From: Bryobacterales bacterium
GTDB taxonomy: Bacteria; Acidobacteriota; Terriglobia; Bryobacterales; Bryobacteraceae
Direction of reading: 5' to 3'
Assembly (NCBI GenBank): GCA_003164035.1
Contig: PLRS01000159.1
Span: 1-64,000 of the forward strand
Length of the DNA stretch: 64,000 nucleotides
Shown: piece after piece, positions 57,580 to 64,000 of the stretch
Numbering within the stretch: position 1 is the stretch's first letter
Layout: every line of letters starts with the position of its first letter
Notes under the pieces: model-generated
Told to the model about the DNA's origin: nothing
Seen by the model: the letters and a program-made list of their open reading frames with translations, nothing else
Databases searched by the model: none
Program-made: the position numbers and the translations under genes

Positions 57580-58935
57580 CTAAGAACTGGAGGGGTACTC
57601 GGCCTGGAACAGGTCGGCGAAGTAGGTCTTTTCAGACTGCAGAGAATCGATAGCGGCGTCGGCCGCCGATAACCGGGTCTCCAAATTAGTCTCCATGTTA
57701 CTGATCATGCTTTGCTGGTTCGAAATCAGAGCGTTCTCGTTGGTGACTTGAGTTTCGAGGGTGTTGACATTGGTCTCGATGACACCGGTGGAACTATCGG
57801 TGGCGGAGGTGACGTTATTGGTGGCCGTTTGCAGAAAGCCGCCGGTGGTGGCGGTGCCCAGGAACGCCTGGACGTCGCTGGTGCTGAGGGCGGAATAGGT
57901 GGTGGAGTCGAACGAAAGCTGGCCGGTGGAATCGAGGATGACGCCGAGGTCGGTGAGGGAATTGACGGAACCGGATCCGCTGCCGGTGTATTCGGCGATG
58001 TTATCGAGGAAGCCTTGGAGTTGATAGACCGTGCTGCTACCCGAGAGAGCGCCCGCGTTCTGGCCGGTTTGGGCCTGGACGTCGGTGACGGCGGTATTGT
58101 AATCCGTCACGAAAGTGGAGAGCGCGCTCGACAGGTCGCTGTAATCGTTGGCCACGGTAATGGTGGCGGAATCGCCGGAGGTGGCGCCGGATTGGATGGT
58201 AACGGTGAGGTCGGGCGCCAGCGTAACCGTGGCCGAGGTGCTCTTGATGACGGTAGAGGAACCATTAACGGTGTACTCGGCTTCGGCGCCGGTGGACAGG
58301 GTGCTCATCAGGTCGCTGGTGCCGTCGTTCAACTGGATAGTATCGGCGCCGAGGGTGTCGCTGGTCAGGACCAGGCGGTAATCGGCACCGGAAGATCCAC
58401 CCATATTCACGATGGTGGCGGTGACGCCGGCATCGGCACTGTTGATGGCGGTTTCCAAATCGTCGAGCGACGTGCCGGAGGGTTTAATGGTAGTGGCGGT
58501 GCCATTCACCGTCAAGGTGTAGGAGGTGGCGGAGCTGATACCACCCGAGGAAGGGTCGGTGACCGTGGTGGAGCCGGCTTCGCTCTCGACCGAGGTGTGG
58601 GAGCCGGCGTTTTCAACGTCGATGGTATAAGTGCCGGAGGAAGCCCCGGAACTGGCGTTCGCGGTGGCTACGGAAGTGTCCGAGGAGGTGGCCGTCGGAG
58701 TGCCGGCCACGGCCGAATTGATGCTGGCGATGGCGCCCTGGAGCGAGACGAAATCGCTTTCGAGGGTGGTGAGAGCGGATTCCTGGCCGGTCAGGGTGGT
58801 GACTTCGTCCTGCATCTGCACCATGGGGAGGGACGCGTTTTCGACGGCATCGTCGAGGACGGTCTGGAAGCTGCTGGAAAAGGTGCTGGAGCCGCTGAAC
58901 GTCGGAAGAGTGATTGAACTCGTACTCGAAGACAT
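57580..58935 (-). CDS. fliD: flagellar filament cap protein FliD
   Basis: The 451-residue protein has the FliD N-terminal pattern (ITLPTFSGSSTFSSSFQTVL, MVQMQDEVTTLTGQESALTT, LESDFVSLQGAIASINS), a Ser/Thr/Gly-rich middle with YTIDVENAGS and SGTSLDDLETAINSADAGVT, and a C-terminal coiled coil (LETQVTNENALISNQQSMIS, NMETNLETRLSAADAAID) ending in the family pattern LFQAEYPSSS. It caps the filament and inserts flagellin. The Ser/Thr/Asp-rich composition is usual for the family. Confidence 0.93.
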   Translation of the reverse strand: MSSSTSSITLPTFSGSSTFSSSFQTVLDDAVENASLPMVQMQDEVTTLTGQESALTTLESDFVSLQGAIASINSAVAGTPTATSSDTSVATANASSGASSGTYTIDVENAGSHTSVESEAGSTTVTDPSSGGISSATSYTLTVNGTATTIKPSGTSLDDLETAINSADAGVTATIVNMGGSSGADYRLVLTSDTLGADTIQLNDGTSDLMSTLSTGAEAEYTVNGSSTVIKSTSATVTLAPDLTVTIQSGATSGDSATITVANDYSDLSSALSTFVTDYNTAVTDVQAQTGQNAGALSGSSTVYQLQGFLDNIAEYTGSGSGSVNSLTDLGVILDSTGQLSFDSTTYSALSTSDVQAFLGTATTGGFLQTATNNVTSATDSSTGVIETNVNTLETQVTNENALISNQQSMISNMETNLETRLSAADAAIDSLQSEKTYFADLFQAEYPSSS

Positions 58936-58980
58936 ATGAATTTCTCAATCACCGGACATAGTCACCAGGTCCGGGGCAAA

Positions 58981-59007
58981 GAACCGCTCCCTGACGGTCG
59001 CGGCTCA
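58981..59007. repeat. family 1 repeat, single arm (copy G)
   Basis: GAACCGCTCCCTGACGGTCG followed by CGGCTCA is one arm of the family, lying in the 154-base gap between fliC and fliD. No partner arm is present. Confidence 0.75.
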
Positions 59008-59089
59008 GTAAGTGCTAAGCAAGACGGGGGCCGAACCCGGGTGGGGCTCGGCCCTCAATCACCTCAGGACGCTGTTTGGAAGGATTGGC

Positions 59090-60550
59090 TTAGCCTTGCA
59101 GGAGTTTCAGCAGACCTTGCGGAGCGGCATTGGCCTGTGCCATGGCGGCGACGGAAGCCTGCTCCAGGACTTGGGCCTGGCTCAGGTTGGCGGCTTCGGT
59201 GGCGACATCGGCATCGCGGATCTGGGATTGGGCCGACGAGAAGTTGGTGATCTGGGAGTTGGCCAGATTGATGGCGTACTGCAGCTTGTTTTCACCCGCG
59301 CCGACGGCGGCCTGCGCCTGGCCGAGCTGCTGCAGGGCGTTGTTGATGGCGGTAATGGCACTGGTCGCGTTGCCGGTGGAGGTGGCGGAGGCGACGGGCG
59401 CGGTCACGGTCTGGACGCCGGTGGCGGTGAACACGCCGGCCGCGGTGTTCGTGGAAACCGAGAAGTTGCTGCCGCTCTGGAAGGAGATGCCGGTGCCGGC
59501 AGCGTTCTTTACGGCATAGATCCCCAGCGAGGAAGTAGCATTGTTGATGGCGGTAATGGCCTGGGCCAGCGTGCCGGTGGAGCTGAGCGTCACCGCAGCG
59601 GTGTTGGAGCCGTTCTGGAAGCTCAGGGTTTCGGCCTGGGGGGCAAAGGTGGCCTCACCCTGGACGTTATAGAGGCTCGAGTTGCTAGCCGTGGAGGCGG
59701 CCGTAGCGACCGCGTCGGTGGTGTCGGTGGTAGCGGCGCTTACGGTGAAAGCGGTGCTGCCGGCGAACTGCAACTGTCCGTCGGAGCCCACCTGGGCGGT
59801 GATTCCGTACTGGTTCAAGGTGGTGTTCAACTGGCTGAGCACGTCGTTTTCGCTGAGTCCGCTGGTAGTCCCAGTGACTGTGGCGGTAACGGCTTGGGCG
59901 GCGCCGTCATTGATGAGGCTGAACTTGAATGTTTCGCTGGCGTTGGCGGAAAGGAAGGTCGCGCCGCTGGTATTCAGGGCCACGCTGTTACCGGTGAGTT
60001 CGGTACCGCCGCCCTGCACAGTGCTGCCGGTGAGGCCGAGGCTGCCGGAATCGACGGCATTGCCGGTGCCGCTGAGGTCCACATCGACTTCGGAATTGGT
60101 GTTATCGGAGCCGCCGCCGACATAGACGACGTTGTTCACGTTGTTGGTGCCGCCGGCGTTGAGGCCGATGTTGGTGGCCTGTTGGGTGATCTGACCGACC
60201 AACTGTTGGTACTCCACGTTGATGTTGGAGCGATCCCCGGTGAAGGTGGTGCTGGCCGATTCGGTGGCCAGCGTTTTGAGCCGGTCCAGCATGGTACTGA
60301 TGTTGCTGAGGCCGCCATCCATAATCTGCAGCGTGCTCACGCCGGTGTTGGCGTTGATGACACCTTGAGTCAGCTCGGAGATGTTGTCGCGGTATTGGTT
60401 GGCTACGGCCAAGCCGGCCGGGTCGTCGCCGGAGCTGTTGATGCGGTACCCGGTGGTCAGTGCCTCCACGGTTTGCGTCTGGAAGTTATTGGTGGTCTGC
60501 AGGTTGCTATTCCCGACCATCGACGCGTAGTTCGTCACAATGGAAATCAT
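59090..60550 (-). CDS. fliC: flagellin FliC
   Basis: The 486-residue filament protein has conserved D0/D1 ends: N-terminal VEALTTGYRINSSGDDPAGL, AVANQYRDNISELTQGVINA, NTGVSTLQIMDGGLSNISTM and C-terminal AVGAGENKLQYAINLANSQI, RDADVATEAANLSQAQVLEQ, ASVAAMAQANAAPQGLLKLL. The central part is a Ser/Thr/Asn/Gly-rich variable region. ATG 60550 is preceded by ACAGGACGT, which contains the only Shine-Dalgarno-like AGGA and is also a CsrA-type site. The usual TLR5-recognised residues are not obvious. Confidence 0.95.
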   Translation of the reverse strand: MISIVTNYASMVGNSNLQTTNNFQTQTVEALTTGYRINSSGDDPAGLAVANQYRDNISELTQGVINANTGVSTLQIMDGGLSNISTMLDRLKTLATESASTTFTGDRSNINVEYQQLVGQITQQATNIGLNAGGTNNVNNVVYVGGGSDNTNSEVDVDLSGTGNAVDSGSLGLTGSTVQGGGTELTGNSVALNTSGATFLSANASETFKFSLINDGAAQAVTATVTGTTSGLSENDVLSQLNTTLNQYGITAQVGSDGQLQFAGSTAFTVSAATTDTTDAVATAASTASNSSLYNVQGEATFAPQAETLSFQNGSNTAAVTLSSTGTLAQAITAINNATSSLGIYAVKNAAGTGISFQSGSNFSVSTNTAAGVFTATGVQTVTAPVASATSTGNATSAITAINNALQQLGQAQAAVGAGENKLQYAINLANSQITNFSSAQSQIRDADVATEAANLSQAQVLEQASVAAMAQANAAPQGLLKLLQG

Positions 60551-60559
60551 GGTATGTTA

Positions 60560-60593
60560 ACGTCCTGTTCGCGATACATCCCGGACGTCCTGT
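60560..60593 (-). promoter_or_regulatory. two CsrA-type binding motifs in flagellin leader
   Basis: On the minus strand ACAGGACGT occurs at 60568-60560, ending 9 bases before the fliC ATG, and again at 60593-60585. The CsrA consensus is ACArGGAnGU; both copies have ACAGGACGU, lacking only one base of the consensus spacing. The proximal copy overlaps the ribosome site, so CsrA would block flagellin translation as in the Bacillus hag-CsrA-FliW system. Confidence 0.6.
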
Positions 60594-60736
60594 CCAGGTT
60601 CGGGTTCTCCCGTCGGGATACCCGAAGTATCTGCCTTTCACTGAGTCATATCGGGGGCGTGGCAGGACGGTTCTAGCATTTTTTTGAACGAGTGATAAGT
60701 GAGAGTTTGTAGCATACAGTCACGGGCCTCGAATCG

Positions 60737-60814
60737 CCCGGCAACCGCTCCCTTACGGTCGCGGCTCGGAAATGCGCGGGCCCGAGCCGCGACCGTAAGC
60801 GAGCGGTTGCCGGG
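60737..60814. repeat. palindromic dispersed repeat, family 1, copy H
   Basis: CCCGGCAACCGCTCCCTTAC followed by GGTCGCGGCTCGG pairs with CCGAGCCGCGACCGTAAGCG and AGCGGTTGCCGGG with one mismatch. This is the longest-armed copy, and lies between csrA and fliC. Confidence 0.9.
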
Positions 60815-60842
60815 TACGTGACCGTCATTGCGAAATCCAATA

Positions 60843-61133
60843 CTAAGTGTCCTTGGGTGTCAAGGGACTCACGGCTGTCAAAGTTTTGACGGTTTGGTTA
60901 ACGCCGCCTCGAGCCATCTTTTCCAGTAGAGAGAAGATCCGATCGCGATGCACACTGCCGGCGGCGGAAAGATTCTCGTCGCGAGTGATCTGGGTTTCCT
61001 TCCTCTGGATAAGGACAGTACAGGGCGCCACGATGCCGAGCTTCACCCTGGTGCCGGACACCTCCAGCACTTCGATTTCGATTTCCCCGCCAATGAGGAA
61101 GCTTTCGCCGGCGCGACGGCGCATTATGAGCAC
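60843..61133 (-). CDS. csrA: carbon storage regulator CsrA with extended C-terminus
   Basis: The 96-residue RNA-binding protein starts at GTG 61133 with MLIMRRRAGESFLIGGEIEI and IEVLEVSGTRVKLGIVAPC, and has the RNA-contacting Arg 44 in VLIQRKETQ (usually VHREE). Family members are about 61-75 residues; here 25-30 extra residues follow the core. It overlaps fliW by 10 bases, which fits the FliW-CsrA antagonism seen in Bacillus and Campylobacter. GGAG 8 bases before the GTG supports the start. Confidence 0.93.
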   Translation of the reverse strand: MLIMRRRAGESFLIGGEIEIEVLEVSGTRVKLGIVAPCTVLIQRKETQITRDENLSAAGSVHRDRIFSLLEKMARGGVNQTVKTLTAVSPLTPKDT

Positions 61134-61603
61134 GACGCCGGCTCCGGCTGCGGATTGAGCGCGAGAAGGGGATGACGGTGCGGGTAGCCGGAGAGGGTCT
61201 GAATCGTCTGGATTCCGATTCGCTCCCGCAGATTCAAGACGATGGGAGACAGCAGGTTGACGGTTGGATGGGGCCGGTTATCCCCGGCGGTCGAAACCAT
61301 GGCGGCACACAGGACATCGGTACCGATGCGAGGCTGGCCGCCGGTGGGCAGACGCAAAACCTTTAGATCCTCGGGAGGGATGGACAGCCGGTAATTCGGA
61401 TCGACTGCCAGGATGGGGAGCAGAATGAAGCACACCGAGGCGTGGGCGAGACTCTGCATGAACATCAAGGGATGGGTGGCGGGCTGCGACAGGAACACGA
61501 ACAACCGTTCGTCCTCGAAGCCCGGCAAGCCATGGGGAAACTCGAAGACGGCGTCCTGGGAGTAGCTTGCTTCCCCGAAGCACCTGGTTTGGATGCGCAT
61601 CAT
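61124..61603 (-). CDS. fliW: flagellar assembly factor FliW
   Basis: The 159-residue protein has the FliW core: FEFPHGLPGFEDERLFVFL, PLMFMQSLAHASVCFILLP, the VDPNYRLSIPPEDLKVL block and TVNLLSPIVLNLRERIGIQT. FliW sequesters CsrA until flagellin frees it. ATG 61603 (or 61600) is chosen because the upstream in-frame extension lies in a hairpin repeat. It overlaps csrA, giving a translationally coupled regulator pair. Confidence 0.93.
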   Translation of the reverse strand: MMRIQTRCFGEASYSQDAVFEFPHGLPGFEDERLFVFLSQPATHPLMFMQSLAHASVCFILLPILAVDPNYRLSIPPEDLKVLRLPTGGQPRIGTDVLCAAMVSTAGDNRPHPTVNLLSPIVLNLRERIGIQTIQTLSGYPHRHPLLALNPQPEPASCS

Positions 61604-61640
61604 GGGCGGCGGGAGAAGGGTTGCAATTTGGCGGCCAGGA

Positions 61641-61718
61641 GTGGGACAGGCCTCCTGGCCTGTCGCTGGCTGGAAGAGCCGCTTCGCGGCTACGACAGGG
61701 CGGGAGTCCTGTCCCACC
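61641..61718. repeat. GTGGGACAGG hairpin repeat between motB and fliW
   Basis: GTGGGACAGGCCTCCTGGCC begins the element and GACAGGGCGGGAGTCCTGTC followed by CCAC ends it; the ends pair, and the inner GAAGAGCCGCTTCGCGGCT forms another hairpin. It is related to the GTGGGGCAGG elements at 15682, 49047 and 50385 and marks the motB-fliW boundary. Confidence 0.78.
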
Positions 61719-61732
61719 AAATACGCGAGCCC

Positions 61733-62548
61733 TTAGTTCGGGCGGGAGTGGCGTGGAATGGGGTTCGGCTCGGAGGATTGGCTGGATTTGACCGCAAGCG
61801 GATGATTGAGGATTACAATGTCCACGCGGCGGTTGCGAGCGCGATTTTCTTCGGTATCGTTGGGCGCGATGGGGACGGTATCGGCGTAGCCGGCGATGGC
61901 GAGGCGGTCGCGGGGGATCTGGTAGGTGCCCGAGAACAGTTCCAGCATGGCGATGCTGCGGGCGGCGGACAGTTCCCAATTGGAGCGGAAACGGCCGGTA
62001 TGGATGGGCACCGAATCGGTATGGCCCTCCAGGCGCACCAGATTGGGAAGGTCGTGAATGGCGGTGGCGATTTTCTCGATGCTACCCAAAGTTTCCGGAG
62101 CGATGGTATCGCCCCCGGAGGGAAAGTAAGTAGCCTGTTTGAGACTGACGACCAGGCCGCGCGCTTCCATGTGGACCTCGATCTTGCCGGCCCTGATTTC
62201 CTGGTCGAGCTCGGTGGTGAGGTAATGGAGAGAGGGCAGCAGTTCGGCATCCTGCGCTGGGACGGGCGTGTTAATAGGTTCGGATCCGCCAGGGCCCTTC
62301 ATCTGGGCGTTGCCTTTGCCGATTTCATCGACGGTGCCGCCCAGGATTTCGTGGACGGCGGATCGCATTCCACCCTGTTCGAGAGCCTCCTTCACCGAAT
62401 CGGAAACCAGTTGCGCCTTGGCTTTGTCGGTTTGCGAAGAGGCGAACATCACCACGAAGAAGGCAAACAGCAGAGTGACTAAGTCGGCGTAGGAAACCAG
62501 CCAGCGGTCGTGATTCTCGTGCGCGGCGGTCTGCTTTTTGCGGGCCAC
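61733..62548 (-). CDS. motB: flagellar stator protein MotB
   Basis: The 271-residue protein starts at GTG 62548 with a GGGAG ribosome site 6 bases upstream; a TTG at 62554 would leave no room. The N-terminus WLVSYADLVTLLFAFFVVMF contains the proton-binding Asp in the membrane helix. A C-terminal OmpA-type peptidoglycan domain spans about 150-245 (GHTDSVPIHTGRFRSNWELS, RLAIAGYADTVPIAPN, NRARNRRVDIVI). It pairs with MotA, whose stop lies 2 bases upstream of this start. Confidence 0.93.
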   Translation of the reverse strand: MARKKQTAAHENHDRWLVSYADLVTLLFAFFVVMFASSQTDKAKAQLVSDSVKEALEQGGMRSAVHEILGGTVDEIGKGNAQMKGPGGSEPINTPVPAQDAELLPSLHYLTTELDQEIRAGKIEVHMEARGLVVSLKQATYFPSGGDTIAPETLGSIEKIATAIHDLPNLVRLEGHTDSVPIHTGRFRSNWELSAARSIAMLELFSGTYQIPRDRLAIAGYADTVPIAPNDTEENRARNRRVDIVILNHPLAVKSSQSSEPNPIPRHSRPN

Positions 62549-62550
62549 GC

Positions 62551-63408
62551 TCAACTCCCCGCCGCTACAGGCTGGCGGGCCGGTTTGGCACCGGCGGCGG
62601 CCTTATTTTTCCCCTCCGAGGCCTTTTTCTCCGGTTGGACGATGTAGGCGTCGAGCTTGATGCGGATCAGCTTGGGATTGAGACCTTCGACGATCGCCAG
62701 CACGCCCTCCAGCATCAACTCCCGGAGTTGCACGGCGGCCTTCAAGCGTGCCTTGAGCTTTCCCGCGGCGGGGAGAAAGAAGAGATTGGCGGAGCCGACG
62801 CCGTACACGGTTGCCACGAAGGCGGCGGCGATACCGCGGCCGACCTCGTCGATATTCGCCAGGTTCTTCATGACCTGCATCAATCCGAGCACGGCTCCGA
62901 TGATGCCGATGGTGGGTGCGTAACCGCCGGCTGCTTCGAAGGCTTTGGCCTCGGCCTCGCCGCGCTGCTCCATCAGGTCGATTTCGAGCTCCATAATGGC
63001 GCGGATCTGGCTAAGTTCCATGCCGTCCACGGCCAGGTTGAGGGCTTTCGACAGGAACGGATCGGAGATGGCGCCGGCTTCCTGTTCGAGCGACACGATT
63101 CCGTGTTTACGAGCCTGGGTGGCGTAGCCGATGATCTGGTCGAGGGTTTCGGCCACCGGCGGGGCGCTATCGAAGAAGATTGCTCCCAGTTTCCCGACGG
63201 CGCCCAAAATCGCCGCCATCGGCGTGGTCAGCAGGACGGCGCCAAAGGTGCCGCCGAAGACCACCATGGCGGCGGTGACCTGCTTCACGTCCGTGACCTT
63301 GCCGCCATCGAGGATCAAGCCGCCGAGAATACCTCCTACGGCGAGGAGGATTCCCCCGATGGACCCGAGATCGGGGCGAGCGCTAGCTTTCTTCTTGGCG
63401 TTGGCCAT
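62551..63408 (-). CDS. motA: flagellar stator protein MotA
   Basis: The 285-residue stator subunit has four membrane helices, N-terminal GSIGGILLAVGGILGGLILD, the cytoplasmic loop (ELSQIRAIMELEIDLMEQRG), and GGYAPTIGIIGAVLGLMQVM, TVYGVGSANLFFLPAAGKLK. Proton channel and torque roles with MotB follow from the family. The last 40 residues are Lys/Ala-rich. The start ATG 63408 lies within the end of the flbD-like gene (26-base overlap). Confidence 0.95.
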   Translation of the reverse strand: MANAKKKASARPDLGSIGGILLAVGGILGGLILDGGKVTDVKQVTAAMVVFGGTFGAVLLTTPMAAILGAVGKLGAIFFDSAPPVAETLDQIIGYATQARKHGIVSLEQEAGAISDPFLSKALNLAVDGMELSQIRAIMELEIDLMEQRGEAEAKAFEAAGGYAPTIGIIGAVLGLMQVMKNLANIDEVGRGIAAAFVATVYGVGSANLFFLPAAGKLKARLKAAVQLRELMLEGVLAIVEGLNPKLIRIKLDAYIVQPEKKASEGKNKAAAGAKPARQPVAAGS

Positions 63409-63661
63409 GGAGAAGATCCTGAGGCTTACGGGCGGGCCTGGTTGGCGGCGAGGAGAGGCATTGGGCTTCCGGCGGCAGGCCGGCCAGAATGGACTGGCGG
63501 TAACGGCGGATGCGTTCGACGATTTCTTCGGTAGATTCCAGAACCATGATTTTTTGACCGGTCGTAAGGCTGATCACGGTGTCGGGAGTCGTCTCGACTT
63601 CCTCGATCAGGTCGCTGTTGAGGACGACCCGGGTACGATTGAGACGGGTGACTTGGATCAC
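63383..63661 (-). CDS. FlbD-family flagellar protein
   Basis: The 92-residue protein starts at GTG 63661 with IQVTRLNRTRVVLNSDLIEE, VETTPDTVISLTTGQKIMVL and ESTEEIVERIRRYRQSIL, the diagnostic pattern of FlbD-type small proteins found before motA in many bacteria. The C-terminal 25 residues overlap motA. It is not the Caulobacter FlbD response regulator. No ribosome site is visible upstream. Confidence 0.85.
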   Translation of the reverse strand: MIQVTRLNRTRVVLNSDLIEEVETTPDTVISLTTGQKIMVLESTEEIVERIRRYRQSILAGLPPEAQCLSSPPTRPARKPQDLLHGQRQEES

Positions 63662-63796
63662 AAAGAGTACATCGGCGAGCGGGGCGAGGATTTAGAAGAA
63701 TTCCACCGCTCAAAATTACAGGGAGCGGCGCTGGTTGACTAATTCTCAACAGAAAGACTAGAAACGCACCGCTGGAACACCGATGTGAGAGTTGCT

Positions 63797-64000
63797 ATGG
63801 AAAATCGGAGGGACAGTTGCGGGCGGGAGCCGGATCTGGCGGGGCAGCGAGCCGGAAACTTACTGCGGGCCTGGATTTCGGGCGATGCAGGGCGTTTCCA
63901 GCGCGAGATCGAGTCGACCCTGTCGGACCACACCAGGGCGTGCGGCGCGGGGGAAGAGGAACGCAGGAATCTGTTGAGGGCGGTCGCGATTCGCCTGACG
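63797..64000 (+). CDS. partial open frame at right edge, unknown
   Basis: ATG 63797 (or GTG 63785) opens a plus-strand frame that stays open for 68 codons to the window end, divergent from the flagellar genes. The visible part MENRRDSCGREPDLAGQRAG, NLLRAWISGDAGRFQREIES, TLSDHTRACGAGEEERRNLL looks helical, with two Cys and many Arg/Glu residues. I do not recognise a family. Being open to the edge, it may be a real gene or a chance frame in GC-rich DNA. Confidence 0.4.
   Translation, partial: MENRRDSCGREPDLAGQRAGNLLRAWISGDAGRFQREIESTLSDHTRACGAGEEERRNLLRAVAIRLT

Larger units (their letters stand above)
60551..60842. other. fliC leader and repeat-filled gap
   Basis: The 292 bases between csrA and fliC contain the putative CsrA sites at 60560-60593, a hairpin with arms TCGGGT/ACCCGA (60599-60626) in the leader, and family 1 copy H (60737-60814). 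No additional gene. Confidence 0.6.

Noticed and set aside
61604-61720. N-terminal extension of FliW by 39 residues
   Set aside because: The extension is encoded by a hairpin repeat and other FliW proteins begin near the internal Met.
63669-63694. Sigma-28-like promoter TAAA-N14-GCCGATGT before flbD
   Set aside because: The spacing is one base short and the -10 ends only 8 bases before the GTG, which would give a nearly leaderless mRNA; too weak to call.

Overview
The window is GC-rich bacterial chromosome, most likely from an Acidobacteriota soil bacterium of the Solibacter/Bryobacter type. The evidence is an Oar-like TonB receptor with a carboxypeptidase-regulatory N-terminus, many Tat or Sec exported glycosidases, a SpoIVB-like peptidase next to a beta-propeller protein, sulfatase-TPR proteins, GTG starts with 4-base GTGA/ATGA gene overlaps, and a FliW-CsrA-flagellin block. 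The taxonomic call is inferred from gene content only. No rRNA, tRNA, CRISPR array or intact transposase was seen.

Layout. 1-1.4 kb: two MacB/FtsX-type ABC permeases, one cut by the window edge. 1.5-3.4 kb: a DUF3300 protein and two back-to-back toxin-antitoxin modules, one with a truncated PIN toxin. 3.5-8.1 kb: an exported M20 amidohydrolase and a GHMP sugar kinase/SSS symporter pair. 8.5-9.4 kb: two tandem paralogous small secreted proteins. 9.6-13.7 kb: beta-propeller protein and SpoIVB-like peptidase. 14-17 kb: accessory strip with a zinc-ribbon protein, a HicB remnant, a HEPN pair and structured repeats. 16.9-20.5 kb: two exported alkaline-phosphatase-superfamily hydrolases. 20.5-26.4 kb: an amino-sugar salvage operon (AmpG-like permease, nucleotidyltransferase/phosphohexomutase fusion, chitobiose phosphorylase), divergent from a TonB receptor (26.8-30.2 kb) across a 24-bp inverted repeat. 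30.4-33.3 kb: an unusual SF1 helicase. 33.4-45.7 kb: a carbohydrate regulon with GH30 enzyme, GntR regulator, NanE-NanK fusion, RhaT-like permease, 1514-residue Tat-exported glycosidase and FAD oxidoreductase. 46.4-51.4 kb: two enolase-superfamily proteins, an aldo/keto reductase and a UroD-like protein. 51.6-63.7 kb: flagellar genes in the order flbD, motA, motB, fliW, csrA, fliC, fliD, fliT-like, flgB, flgC, fliE, fliF, fliH, fliI, fliJ, all on the minus strand and without fliG where it is normally found.

Two regulatory readings stand out. First, the promoters of the GntR gene (35435-35485) and of the giant glycosidase gene (39100-39150) share the same architecture, TTGACA-N17-TAnnnA followed by an identical 21-bp palindrome GTCTAGA-N7-TCTAGAC. 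The palindrome resembles the NagR/DasR amino-sugar operator, which ties the regulator, the NanE-NanK fusion, the permease and the glycosidase into one predicted amino-sugar regulon. Second, the flagellin leader has two ACAGGACGT motifs, one overlapping the Shine-Dalgarno region, next to fliW and csrA, which suggests CsrA/FliW homeostatic control of flagellin translation.

Non-coding space is dominated by several families of palindromic dispersed repeats: CCGCTCCCT...CGGTCGCGGCTC arms, GTGGGGCAGG...CCTGCCCCAC hairpins, a roughly 130-bp three-hairpin unit, a 48-bp unit and a short GCCGGGATGAGTCCCGGC unit. They fill nearly every transcription-unit boundary, and one lies inside the signal-peptide region of a coding sequence.
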